Assembly: GCA_003693705.1 (NCBI GenBank)
Contig: RBZT01000415.1
Location: forward strand, 124,001-188,000
Origin: Polymyxa betae
Taxonomy: Eukaryota; Endomyxa; Phytomyxea; Plasmodiophorida; Plasmodiophoridae
Reading direction: 5' to 3'
DNA: 64,000 nt
Position numbers and translations under genes: made by a program. Shown one piece after another: positions 34,972-48,688 of the stretch (the first letter of the stretch is position 1; the number at the start of each line of letters is the position of its first letter). Below the pieces are notes generated by a model. The model was given only the letters and a program-made list of their open reading frames with translations. It had not been told where the DNA came from and did not search any database.

Positions 34972-35722
34972 TCAATAGTTGGGCGGCGTAGAATTCGGTC
35001 GTTTTAGCCGACGTCGAAGTGGCTCTGTGTGATATCGGTCTGGTAAGCGATTATACACAAGCATCGGTTCATCGATCCATCGTGAGCCGAAAGCGAACCG
35101 CATAAATCTGGGATTGCAATTGGCTGAATTCTGTGGCATTCTCATCAGTTGGAAAGTTTCACTGATATGCGGATACGACGGGGTAAACAGGCAATCTGGT
35201 AGAGCTACCTGACCTCCAGCGGGAACCCAGCTTGCCTTGATCTGCGGTTTGTCTTTCTGGTCTTCGTTGAATTTGCCATTTGAAAGTTCCATTTCCAGAT
35301 CGCTGATATACCGAGCGACGGTAAACCCCTGATTGATCACGTTTATAAACGGAAGTTGGCGGCCTGATTATCCTACCGACTGGACGCTGAGATAGTGCCA
35401 GGGCTCTAGAATTAAATCGTTATTGGAGCCATTGACTGGCTTTGAGGATGCCGTCTGAGCAATAGGGATGGTTGATCGCGGCTTCGTTCTCTCAACGACT
35501 TTGGAGCCTCTCCATGGAACCACGGGTCTGTTTTCAGGAGTATAATTTTTAAGAGGATGTGGTGGTAATCTGAGAATACAGATTCATGAGCATCAATTCT
35601 AAATTCAAATTTCGGCTTTACTCGGCATCATGGATGTAAGGAAAATATTTTCTGGCAACGGCTGACGATGCCCGAAACGGCTTTGGGTGGCTCGGGATGC
35701 GAAGACCAGATTTTGTCTTCAT
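34972..35722 (-). CDS. Unknown basic protein, three exons
   Basis: ATG at 35722, two introns, about 215 residues. It has a basic N-terminus (KTKSGLRIPSHPKPF), a central Pro-rich part (NYTPENRPVVPWRG, then LEPWHYLSVQSG) and a C-terminal region rich in Arg, Pro and Tyr ending in a basic stretch (RRRLKRPN). No catalytic motif, signal peptide or membrane segment is seen. It is packed tightly: 98 bases from the CCDC39 stop and 94 from the RhoGAP start. The family is not recognised; a link to the cilium is possible by neighbourhood only and is not supported otherwise. Confidence 0.6.
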
Positions 35723-35820
35723 TGTGACACAAAAAGAAAAAAAATCAGCTATCGCGTGCCATCTTCCATAGCATCAGGAGAAGCTGCAAGCATTGGCCGA
35801 AGGAGACAGTCAAACAGCTA

Positions 35821-38800
35821 TCACGTTGTATTAGCAAACAGATTGATCTTGAATGAAGGGATGATAGATCCGCTTAAAGCGTTGTTGATAGTATCCATTG
35901 CGGATTGCTTGATGAAAATCAAAACCGATCGAATTTCAGATTCAGGTCGGATATTTGATTCGACCAATTCGCGAACTTTTGCCAACATTGTTTGGATCTA
36001 CATTGTAGTGTCATTTGATTAAACTATACACGTTAAGAGGATCTGCAAACCTTAGCCGTTAACGAAGCGATTCTATCGGTAAGCTCGACATGCCGTCGAT
36101 TCTGTGCCGATACTTCAGCGTGGAGGTTTTTGATGTCGTCTTCCATTTCGTGAATTAATCGAATTCTTTCCTCGCAATCGGCTTGCAGCTCTCGCAAACA
36201 GAGTTTCTTCTTTGTCAAGATTCCTGTAAACGGTTTCAAATATTGTGATTACTGAAGACCTCTTGCAGTACCTTCATAAGTCTTCTTTTTTTCTGCCAAC
36301 TCAGCCTTTAATGATGCATCAGCACCATTTGGATCTGCTTTCTGGAAACTTTCACGATATATGTTGTTGTGTGTCTAAGTCTCTATTAGGTATTGAAACA
36401 ACATTGACAAATAACACACTTTCAGTTCATCTCTCATTCTATACAGCTGTTTCAGTCTCTTTTCTTCTTCTTTTACGGCAGAGTTTAGCATATCGCCAGT
36501 TCTAATAAGCTCCTCCTTCTGTTGAGCTGCTTCGATGATGTACCTTGCCTGAAAAGCTCTATTTTTAATGGGAGATCTCAAACATAGAACCAAGCAAAAT
36601 AGTGTCCCTGAGATTTTGTAAATGAATAAGAGGAATAAAATATACCTGTGAATAAGGTTCCTCTCCACTACTGCCACGAAGCTTGCCGGCAATGGCATCG
36701 TATTTGTTTCGAAGGGTCTCGATTTTCTGCTCCCGTTCTCTCACTTCAAGAGCAACTTTATGGCGCCTTTCTTCTTCAAGCCGAAGCTCACTGCGAACGA
36801 CGCCTTCCTCTAAATCTAATTGCCTTTCTCTAAGCAGCAATTTGAGCCCGGAATTACGAAAATTGACCAAATTACCTTTCTTCCATTTCCAACTTCAGCT
36901 GATTCTTGCGATTTTCTAAGAAATACACCTGATCCACGTGTTTCATCAAACTGTCCCGTAACTGTTGTGCCTCGAACCGCAACATGTCGCATTGTAAAAC
37001 GAGGTCGTCTTTTTGGTTCTAATGTCACGCTATAACAAAATGCTCTCATTTTTGTGTTTTCACATTACCTGAGATAGCATTAACTGTCGTTCAGCGGCTT
37101 GATTCTCCAACAAAATCTCGTTAAGCGATTCATTGAGATTGAGAAGTTCAGTGGTCTTTTGAGCGAGTTTCTTTTGGCGATTATCCACAGCTGCTAAAAT
37201 TGCTTTCAGATGAGATAACAATGATTTTTCTTGGCTTTTTTCTTGATCCAACTCTTCCGTCAATCTAAAATAAAGATTCAGCAAAAAACGCGCTCAGCAT
37301 GCAGCATTACAATACTTGTTGATCTTTCCTGTAAGTTCAATCTTCTCGTTGAAGGTCCGTTTTCCACTGGCACGAACGACCTTTCGCTCCATTTGCTGCA
37401 ATTGAAATTCAATTCCATATATGATTTCTTGCTGCTGAATTGATTGCTGGTCTAGCTCCATAATTTGGCTTTGGACGTTACGAAGTGATACTTGGGCGCC
37501 ATTGATCAACGCAGCCGTATTCGCTTCTGTTTTGCGAATATCAAACAATTTTTGATTTGACCTAGATATGACAATTTTGAGCACAATTGACGACATACAA
37601 AAGCAGAACTAACTTGAACAGCGTTTGCATGAGGGAATGGAGCTGCTTTTCATATGTGGCATTCTGTTCGACTGATTCGTCAAACAGTTTTTGCACTTGC
37701 TGGCTTTGACCTTCAATATTTCCAGATTTATCAAGCTCGGTTTTTAAACACTCTTTCGCCACAATAACTTTCTGCTCGTGCGCATCAAGCCGGGTAAGTT
37801 TCTCAACCTGAGCTTGCTTATCGGCAGTTAACGCTTGCTGAGTTTGATGAAGAAGTGAGACAGTCTCTTGCAGCTCCCGTTTCCTGGTTTCGGCTTCGAT
37901 TTCCAACCGTTGTAAACGAGTTTGCTCCTCCTAAATCAGTTTTGATAAGCTGAGAAATTCGCCGAGGTGGTAACAAACTTGAAGTTGATCACGAGCTTTC
38001 TCCGAGTTTTTTTCGGTGATTTTGATCTCCATTTCAATGGCTTGGTTGTTGGCTCTCTCCTGCTCTAAGATAGTAGTGCCGTCTGTTATCAGCCCTCTAG
38101 TATATCTGATCTCGTTCTTTAAATCTTGCACGGTTACCGCTGCCTGGCAGATGTCTTGGTCTCGTTTGATCAGAAGGTTCTGAGCCTGTTCCCACTGAGA
38201 CACAATTTCTTGTCTTTGGAAATGCATCTCCTTGAAATCAATCGCCATTCGGTCTAGTTCGATTTGAACCGAAACGGTCTCCGTTACTTCAAGATCAAGG
38301 GTGCCTTGTAGTTCAAACGCCTCCTGTTTGACATGCAATCAGAGTGAAGAATTCGTTAACAGCAATATGACCTTTGTTAATTGCTCAATTTTCATGGATG
38401 CGTCCCTGATTCGTAAATCGTCTTGCTTTCGATAACGCGCTAATGCGGCAGAATCTTCCTCATTCTGTTTCGTTGCCAAAATCCATTGTTCCAGTTCCTC
38501 TGAACAGCGTTATGAGCGGAATTCCAAATTTCTTTAAATTCAAGCCGTATTTTATGAAAATGCATCTCTTTTGACCACAAGAGGCCAACATTCACAATTG
38601 GAGTAAAATTACCTTGATTCCAGTTCTTTTGCATCATAAAGCGTTCGATTTTATCGTTTGCCGAGAACAAATCATTTTGCATGGAGTGGATTTTCTCGTT
38701 CGCACTTCTTGTCTCTTTATCCATTTTGCCAATATCTGATCGAAGCCGAGATAGTTCTTGCTCAGCGATGCGTTTCATATGGTCTTCACTCTCAATCGCT

Positions 38801-39194
38801 TTTGCCTATTGGTTCAAGGTTGAACAACAAATTTTCACGTATATAGCTCAGGAAACGGAATGAGCAAACATTCCTCAAGTACAACGAGGAATACTTCAAA
38901 GAAGTGGGAACATACTTTAGCATCGAGCAGTTCTTGGGTTTTAGCAAGCTCATACTGAACATTCCGAAGATGCTCAGCCATAATATCGATACGTTCTTTA
39001 CAGTCAGCAATCTGTTGCGTTCGCTTCTCCAACCGCTCCTCTTTTTTCTGCAGTCGCTTGTGCAAGCTGCGGTAGGATTTCGATGCCCATGACGGAACCA
39101 AGTTGGTATCGACATTGTGGCGGTAAGTGGATTCGGCATCATAGTCGTCTGACTCCGATGGCGGTAGAACGCCAGGAATCGGATCTTCGGCCAT
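35821..39194 (-). CDS. CCDC39: Ciliary ruler protein CCDC39 (FAP59)
   Basis: With CCDC40, CCDC39 forms the molecular ruler that sets the 96-nm axonemal repeat; loss causes immotile, disorganised cilia. Exons join into a nearly continuous coiled coil of about 900 residues. Conserved segments include the EELEQWI and YRKQDDLRIRDA region, LDLEVTETVSVQIELDRMA with the following QWEQAQNLLIKRDQDI, the LDQQSIQQQEIIYGIEFQLQ block and its following QMERKVVRA, YDAIAGKL and IIEAAQQKEELIRTGDMLN. The C-terminal exon after an intron reads KVRELVESNIRPESEIRSVL, matching the human end. The stop is at 35821. The ATG at 39194 (MAEDPIPGVLPP) starts close to the first coil; the frame is open to 39329. The gene implies that the organism builds motile flagella at some stage. 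Confidence 0.9.
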
Positions 39195-39680
39195 AACGGC
39201 CTGAGCACCCGGATGGAATGCCTGGATCGAAATATGGTACCATAGTTCGATAGTGCCCGATTCGGCATAGGCGGCCGGCAAGGCAGATCTCTGCAACCAG
39301 ACATGAAAGACTACTATTAATACTGACAAGCATAATAAAACGGAGTCGCAATTGTGGCTACCTATATTGGTCTTCCCATAATCGCATCATTTTCACATTT
39401 TGATACTCACAAACTTTATAACGGAGTTACAAGCTTATGATTCACTGGGTTTTGTTGTGGTTGGTAGCATCGATCTAATCTAGTCCAATCCAACGCAGGC
39501 CAGCCTGATCATGCTGTCGTTGTATGTACAGTGAAATACCATCCAGTCTTGGATTCCTTTTGCTTGGATGTGATCTGAATGTGATCTGAACGTTCATCTG
39601 GTTTTTGCTTGTTAAAACCTTGGATTTCCTCGCAACTATTTTGCGCATACTGCCTACTGGTTCTCTGAGGTTCGGCGACA
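39195..39680. promoter_or_regulatory. Bidirectional promoter region, CCDC39/eIF2B delta
   Basis: These 486 bases separate the start codons of two divergent genes and must hold both promoters. No TATA box or repeat stands out, and no extra exon is evident. Confidence 0.5.
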
Positions 39681-41260
39681 ATGTCAAATCAGGCCGAAAT
39701 TCCCGATTCTGAGATGTCAGCTGCCGAGCTAAAGCGTTTGCAGAAGGAAGAACGTCGCCGGCAGTTTCAGGCGTCTCGCCCGGATTTGGTTGGGAAGACG
39801 AAGCCCGGCAAAGCTGAGCGTAAGTCGGCAACGAATGAAGCAAAATCCCCTGCTGTCGAATCACAAACGAAAGATTCGAAGCGAAGATCTCCAGACGCTG
39901 TGGTCAAAGCTGATGGTAGTCGTAATAAATCTGTTCTCGTGTCAAACCAAGTCGACAAAGAGAATCTGGAACGAAAACCAACAAATACCTGTCGAGGCTT
40001 ATTCGATCATCTCCCTTCTTACAAAAAGTTATCGTCTTCGGCATTGCATATTAAAATGGGTGCAGCTCATGATATTCATCCTACTTTTTTGTCGCTTGGG
40101 TTGTGTCTAGCAAAGCAAGTGCTTACTGGTAAGTCTTCTGTCAGATCGTTGGACAATCTAGTTGATCTCTATCTAGGAGCAAACTCTAGATCGCTTGCTT
40201 TATTGAACTCGATAAAGCAGTTACTGGATGGCTATGAATGCCCTGCTGAAAAGAACTTCTCTCGTGATTTTGAAGCAATCTTGGCCAGGCATATCGCCTT
40301 CATCAAGAATATCACGTTAGTGGACTGTTTGCCCTCCAGACTGCCTCTGATTTTACGCTCAGTCCTCTATCGGTTGCGATGAAAAATGTGGCAACTGCTA
40401 TCAGTTCCGCCGTTTCTAAACTTGATCCTATGATTGCGCATTCGCAGGTAAAATATACCTTTCTGCTAAGAACTGGAGTTCCTATTGTTTTGCAGGCGAA
40501 ACGCGAACTCTTTGAATTCATTGAAAAATACTCTGACGAACGTATAGTCTTCGCTATAAATGCTATTGCTAAATTATCAGAAGACAGGATTAAAGATGGC
40601 GAGGCTATCATGATCTACTCGAGGTGAATATCCGAAAACATTATCACAATTGTCCCCAACAATTTCCGTAAAGGTGCCATTTGATTGAGCAGATCATCAT
40701 CAACGCTTACAACAAAGGCGTCGTGTTTCGCGTTATAGTCGTGGATTCCAGCCCATGTCTCCATGGCCGGCGAACGCTTCGAAGATTGATTCGGGAATGT
40801 CCTGGACTGAGCTGTTCCTATGTTTTGATCCAATCCGTGACCTTTGCCATGAAAGAGGTTTCGAAAGTGTTCTTGAGTGCCACTGCTATGATGTCGAACG
40901 GCGCTGCTCAAGGTCGTGTTGGCACTGCAGTCATTGCTGTTATGGCGCAGACCTATCATATACCTTGCATAATGGTCTGTGAAAGTCGAAAGTTCTCAGA
41001 AAATGCTCAGGTATTCGGAACCTTTTAATTATGCAGCATGTTCATTTATTCTTGAAAATTAGGTCAATGCTATCACCAGAAACGAACTTTGCGATCCAGA
41101 GCCGCTTCTGCATGGGAAGCTTCGAGATATGCCTGGTTTAAGCATATTAAATTTGGCTTATGATATAACCCCTGCGCATCTGATTACCATGGTCATTTCT
41201 GAGGTTGGCTGCATTCCAGCAACAAGCGTGCCTGCTGTGACTCGTGAGTTTCATTCCTAA
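39681..41260 (+). CDS. EIF2B4: Translation initiation factor eIF2B subunit delta
   Basis: eIF2B is the GDP-GTP exchange factor of eIF2; delta is one of its three regulatory subunits and takes part in sensing phosphorylated eIF2. The N-terminus is charged and disordered, typical of delta (beta and alpha lack it). Then come YKKLSS, IHPTFLSLGL, DFEAILARHIAFIKNI and PLSVAMKNVATAI, the latter two joined across a 47-base intron at 40312-40358, then SDERIVFA, VVDSSPCLHGRRTL, SYVLIQSVTFAM, VSKVFLSATAMMSNGAAQGRVGTA, and the C-terminal YDITPAHLITMVISEVGCIP plus TSVPAV. Five introns. The stop follows the conserved TSVP segment. Confidence 0.93.
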
Positions 41261-41571
41261 ATCCACATTCAGGGGAATATTTTCCAGTATTCAGTATGAA
41301 ACAATTAAAATTGATATGCCAGCCGTCGTGCCTATTACTTCTCCTTTTCTTGCCCGCTGCCGTCCTTGTAAACTTTTGTTTGTCTAATTTGCATATAAAT
41401 ACTTGTTTAGTCGTGATCTGAATTCATCAAAGCACAGAATGGCTAACTTAGACTTTGGTTTAGCATGAATTGGAGAGTGTGTACCAGCTAGATAGGCTCA
41501 TGACTTTAGCGTAGCCGTGAACGGTGAGCCGAAGTTAACCGTAGCGCTCAGTGTGCCATCAACGCTTTCAA
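41261..41571. other. Intergenic
   Basis: Spacer between eIF2B delta and the sorting receptor. No gene, repeat or RNA structure was recognised. Confidence 0.45.
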
Positions 41572-43529
41572 ATGGCACCCGATTTCATGCCTCCAAGTCT
41601 GGGTCTATTTCTTGTTCTCCTAGTTATACCCATGGGGGTAGCGTCGTTGGATGATCTGCGAGATAGTGTTTCTGTCATCATGCCGACGACGTTGGCCGAA
41701 CAGATCGGGGGCAATGGAAGGATTCCAGCCAAATCTGCGCTTTTCGGAAAGGTTTCCAATCCTCATTAGCTTGTTGCTCACTGTTAGACCTATTTACTCT
41801 AGTTTTATTATGGAAGGATACTGGACGCACCCTTCAGTTTACTGAAGCAGAATGAAACCGACACTGCGTATCTCGCCTGCGATAGCTTCAAAATGGACGT
41901 TGAAGATTTGGAGCGACCGTAATGTATGTTATCAAAACGTAGTAGATACTCATCCTGATTCACAGATTCATTGCATTGGTACGTCGTGGCGGCGGATGCA
42001 CTTTTGTTCAGAAAGCGCGGAATGTTCAAGATGCTGGGGCTGCAGCTATGGTCATTGTTAACGATGACACAAAAGAGCCGGATTATATGGGTTAACATAT
42101 CTATCTACTATGCTGTAATTGAATAATGTCAACTTAGGAATTTCACAAACGGAATATGGACTGAGCACAACCATTGATATTCCAGTTATGATGATTCGAC
42201 AGGTAATTTATACCATTTTTTAAGTTACGATATCGGACCAAGGTTATAGGCTCCCGGCGATCAAATCATCAAAGGCCTTGTTGAATCCGGTAAGGTTCGC
42301 GGACAACTGCAGGTCCTTAAGCCAAACCCTGCAATGAATCAAGTAGGTATCATACATCGGTTTGAATTTTATTAACTCCCGTAATAGCGTTTGAACGTGG
42401 ATTTGTTTTTACGCTTGGATGGGATTCATGCTGAATTCATGAAAACGTTTTCCTTGGCGTTAGCGAGCTTAGGAGATACCGTAAACCCATCAGTTCATTT
42501 TATCATCGGTTAGCGATTAACAGTAATTTTACATCTGTATTAATGGTGCCATTAGATGAATGGAAAGACTGGCGTGATTCTGAATCCTGTACAAACAATA
42601 AAAGATATTGTGCTCAAAGCCGAGATGTAGTTGTAGAGACTTTGAGACAGCTTTGTATATTCAAGGAGAAAGGCTGGAAATCATGGGCATCATATTACAA
42701 GTAACGCTTTATCCTTCGAACAATTTCCGACATTTACCTTCTGCTTAGCGAATGGGTCGGCAAGTGTGGCTCAGTCAATGATTTTTCGGACACTTGCTTT
42801 CGGCAAATATACAATGAAGCTGACGGTATTGAAAGCTGTATTCGTCAAAGCGGGGGACTTGAAGCCGACCAACCTAATGACCTGCTCGAACCTCAAGTCA
42901 GTTTAAATTTCATCATTGATTAGTGGCGATATCTGATTTTGTCAGCTTCGTGATCCGCGCCAAATTCGGTACGCTCCGCTACTGCTCATCAACGATGCGG
43001 TTTTTGAGAGTCAGCTTACGTGTAATTCGGTCCATGATTGTGCACCTCTATCCTTTCTTTGCATGATGTTCGCCGACAGTGATCAGGTATATTTGAAGTT
43101 TCATTCGCTTCTTTTAGTGGTTCCATTATGACCATCTTTAGCCTTCGACCTGCTTTACATCATCAGCTTGTGAATCATTTGGTGAAGTCCCAGATGTTTG
43201 CGGCACTTGCCGGCCTTTTGGAGATATTGCTGCGATATCAGATCCTTTAAAATGCCAGACTTCTTCGTCATCACCTCATGTGCGATTTGCTACAATCCTG
43301 ATAATATTTGTGATGGTAACTCTATTTGTATTCCTCCTCATTGTTTCCATCAATCGACATCTACGTAATCTAATGCGTCGCGAGGTAGTAGGTCTGATTC
43401 ACATAAGTATTTTCTCTCACCAGTTGTTAGGTCGATGCTATTATGAACGAGTATACCCCACTTCATGATACAGATCCCGATCATGTGTATTCCACTGTTA
43501 AGGATCCTTACAGAATTCCTGCCGCTTAA
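41572..43529 (+). CDS. Vacuolar sorting receptor (VSR/BP80-type)
   Basis: A type I membrane receptor that carries soluble cargo from Golgi or trans-Golgi to vacuole or lysosome-like compartments. There is a signal peptide (residues 1-24, core LGLFLVLLVIPMG). A protease-associated (PA) domain follows (VRRGGGCTFVQKARNVQDAG, AMVIVNDD, IPVMMIRQ). Next is the VSR central region (SWASYYK, CFRQIYNEADGIESC, YAPLLLINDAVFESQL), which in plant VSRs is LPTLVINNRQYRGKL. A short Cys-rich segment follows (TCFTSSACES, VCGTCRPFGD) but no clear EGF triplet. Then a single membrane segment (ATILIIFVMVTLFVFLLIVS) and a cytosolic tail with DAIMNEYTPL, closely matching the plant tail AIMAQYMPL that binds AP-1 mu. 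Six or more introns. The start at 41572 is chosen for the signal peptide; ATGs at 41551 and 41587 are possible. Confidence 0.88.
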
Positions 43530-43894
43530 TGATTTTTCATAAATTGCAATTTATCAATACATTTCGTCTAGAATCTGTGCTTGGACACTGGGCTGTACTT
43601 TCCGCTTGCGCACACTTTCTTCAACAAAGTGACTTTTCTATCCGCTTTTACCTTCTCTTTGATGGCAATTACCCATTGCTTTCGCTGTCACGATCGTCAC
43701 AGCGAACCAGGAGGATATAATAGCAACCTGAAATCACTTGGAAATATCCAACCTTTCAAGTTCGAGTCCACCCATATCAGGTCAACTCCATACTTTGAGC
43801 GTCCTTCTTATCGCCATAGTCATTGCCAAAATTTATATATGGCAGCTAACACTGCTCAAAGTATCTGCAAACCTTGCTAGCTTCTATATATTAG
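43530..43894. other. Intergenic; probably holds the first katanin exon
   Basis: No separate gene recognised. The katanin frame has a stop just before 43895, where TATATTAG resembles a splice acceptor, so a short first exon with the start codon should lie in this stretch. It could not be placed. Confidence 0.4.
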
Positions 43895-45696
<1,802 letters not shown>

Positions 45697-45770
45697 GACC
45701 CATTGTATCTTGATCTATAGATGATTTTGTCAGTCGTGCAATAAATTTCGATATTATACTACGTATACGC

Positions 45771-45980
45771 TCATATGTGCTCATTTTCACATTCTGTAAC
45801 GGGAAAAGGCCGAATCTGCGGCTCTGTCGTGTCGTGAGGTTTATCTGCTTTAGAAGTTGTCGCGTAGACTTTGTTTTCTGTATGAAATTCGGTAAATCTA
45901 TCAGGTCCTGGATAACACTTCGGTTCGATGCCATCAAACTGACATTTATGAAGGCTTGAAGCCAATCTACCATGGAACAC
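45771..45980 (-). CDS. Possible small exon (about 69 codons)
   Basis: An open frame of 69 codons with a protein-like composition (GIEPKCYPGPDRFTEFHT) between the convergent 3' end of katanin and the start of the SPX gene. It has no ATG: the frame opens with GTG, and a stop lies four codons upstream, so an upstream exon would be required. No such exon was found. Could be chance. Confidence 0.22.
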   Translation of the reverse strand: MFHGRLASSLHKCQFDGIEPKCYPGPDRFTEFHTENKVYATTSKADKPHDTTEPQIRPFPVTECENEHI

Positions 45981-46091
45981 CCGCTGGACCGATTACTACT
46001 TGAACTATAAATATTTCAAGCAGCTGATCAATCAGCTAGCTCAATTCAGTATATAACCATTTATTTAAAAAATTGACTGACTAATTTATAC

Positions 46092-48450
46092 ATGTCAGCG
46101 CCTGATCAGGAAGAAAAGGCGAGAGAAGCGATCGCGGGCAACTGCCAGAGCAAATTACATCGAAAAATTTCGTTGCCTTATATAGAATCCGAATCGGATG
46201 TTAATGGAATAGACGAGAGAAAGTTTAACGATGGTTTGTAAATTTTAACAACTTGATGTCTATCGCTAAATTCATTTAGACAAAAAATCGCAAAGTATTC
46301 AACGCACGGGGAGCGAGTTGAAGTTCAAACTTGAGACATCGTCTGACTTTCGATGTCGTTACTTTTTGGAAGAGTTCCGGCGAGAATTTGTCAAGATCGA
46401 TCTGTTTTGTGGCAATAGTTTGGCCAGTATAAAGAAGAGAATTGATACTGCACGAGATGATCCTGAACGAATCCGAAAATCTCTGTAATTCGTGTCTTTG
46501 TGAGTTCTGGTACACTTCCTTATTTTTGGAATCAGATTATCTACAACATTGCTCATGATCCGCTTGGAACAATTTATTATTATGAATTTTGCCGGCCTTG
46601 ATAAAATTGTCAAAAAGTGGGTTGTCGGACTATAAAATACTGGGAGTTTAACCATTTTTCAGGTTTGATAAAATTATCGGCGGTAAGGAGCCGTATCCGA
46701 ATAGCTATAAGTATTCATCTTCCATGAAACAAACTACCACATTTCTCATTTGCTGTACATCATAGGCGGATATTAGATGAAACGAGCCCTCGTGTTGCTA
46801 CACAAAAGCATCATCATTTAAACACACTTGCAGAAATTCGAGCTCTTGTAGCCGAAGAAATGGTACAGTTTGACTTCAGCACATTTCTCGGGTAGAGTTC
46901 CCATGTTTACAGATTAAATGCGGACCTTCGTCAGCGCTTGAAGAAGACGAAGCTACTCAAAAGGAACTTGACGAAACTGCCGTTGAAGATGACATTCCGA
47001 CCTTTACCCAGCTTAATATTGAGGCCCTGCCTCCCGCCAGCGTCACTCGGATGAGGATCGTTCTTGGCACGGATGCGCTTGGTTTTAATATGACTGTTCC
47101 CGTCGTTGTTGCTAAAGGAGCATTTGCGGGACCTGTGCTAGGTGATTTAACATTTTTCCGGCAATGGCCTTCGACGGAATGGTTGCCGTTGTCATCCTGT
47201 AATCTAAATGCTCATTTGGTGTAGGAGTTACATCGGCGCTGCACGGAAATGAACTGAACGGGATTCCGTTGATCTTCCGTCTTATTCGAGAACTGGAGGT
47301 TGAATACCTGAATGGGACTGTGGTCGCCATCCCAGTTCTCAATCCTCCCGGATTCTTAATGCATCAGCGTGGCTTCCATGATGGCCAAGACCTCAACAGG
47401 CTGTTTCCTGGAAATCCTAACGGAAACTGCGGCCAGGTTTGGGTTTTCAGTATTTTTATCAACAAAAGTTTGAAAAGGCATTTAATTATTAAAACGGGCC
47501 TTTAGCAAACTAATTTTGCCTTTCTGTACAGGTCTATGCGTATAATGTTCTGAACATAATTGTACGAAAATTCAACTATCATATTGATCTACATACTGCC
47601 AGTTTTGGTCGTGTCAATTCCTTGTACGTTCGTGCTGATATGAACAATCGCATTACACACCAGATGGCATTACTTCAAGAACCTCAGATTATTGTACACA
47701 ACACTGCACCAGATGTGAGTACTGATTTCCATTTGATTCGGGTTTATCAACTATAATGCAGGGTTCATTAAGATCGGCTGCTATGAATCTGAACATTCCG
47801 TCAATTACTGTGGAAATTGGAGACCCTGTAAGTGCAACATTTTTTCTCTTTCTAACTTTAGGTTGGGAAAGGTCTCTCCATTAGCTTTTTTTAATTCCAT
47901 CATTGCTGCAGTCGAGAATTCACCGCAGATTCGTTTCGTCGGCGCTGTTGGGCGTTGAAAACATCTTACATTCCCTTCATATGGTGATTAGGGAAGATCC
48001 TGAACCAAATTCCGAAGTCACTGTGCCAACAAGTAATGGTCATGATCTTTCATCCTAAGTCATCCTCACGATTGCTTACAGTTTGCGCCCGATCATTTTG
48101 GATATTCGCTAAGCACGGCGGGTTATTAACGGTGCGACCTGAGATAAACACATGGGTTGAGAAAGGCCAGGTAATGTGAAACGTTTTCGCTTCGTTTTTG
48201 CTTATCGTGCTGTGAAGTTCCTTAACGTCTCTCTTGCTAGTGCTTTCACATGAGTATTTATATAGCTTTTTAGGTGATTGCCCAAGTTCGCAATGTATTC
48301 GGCGACATCACCGCCACGTACCGGGCGCCTCTTGATGGAATCGTGGTTGGGAAATCTGTCGATCCCGTATGCTCTACTGGTGATCGCGTTATCCATTTGG
48401 GTGTTGTTGAATCGTCATTTCCGGCTGTTGTTAATGACGGCCACACTTAA
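46092..48450 (+). CDS. SPX domain fused to a succinylglutamate desuccinylase/aspartoacylase (M14) enzyme
   Basis: ATG at 46092; about ten short introns; no stop in the joined frame until 48450. The N-terminal 200 residues fold like an SPX domain: FLEEFRREFVKIDLFCG corresponds to the helix with FF..L..EL.KI..FF, and MNFAGLDKIVKKFDKIIGG to the signature N..GFRKILKKYDK that binds inositol pyrophosphates. The canonical first helix is weak. The C-terminal part is an AstE/ASPA-type zinc hydrolase: SALHGNELNG (zinc ligands His and Glu), VAIPVLNPPGF, GQDLNRLFPGNPNG, YHIDLHTAS (third zinc ligand), VEIGDPS (catalytic Glu) and a C-terminal barrel (APLDGIVVGKSV). Known members remove acyl groups from amino-acid amides. 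Joining both implies control by phosphate or inositol pyrophosphate, an inference. If the region were two genes, a stop and new start would be expected, and none was found. Confidence 0.8.
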
Positions 48451-48688
48451 TTTCAAGGGTTAAGGCTATTTCAACGCAAGGCCTTTTATCTTCATCGACA
48501 ATTTCTTCAGCCATTTATAAACTGATTATATTCGGTTATGCGGTTCTTCAGGTGAATTAAAATCTAATCCTGCCCAGTCGATGGAATCTATTCACGTTAC
48601 CACTCATGTAACGTTTCTGAATTGGGTCCCCACATTTCCATTTGGAGATCAACTGTAGAGGACTTCATATTGAAATACTGTCGATTCT

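Noticed and set aside
40312-40360. Apparent frameshift in eIF2B delta after HIAFIKN
   Set aside because: A 47-base GT-AG intron (GTTAGTGG...CGCTCAG) joins the parts in frame to the conserved PLSVAM.
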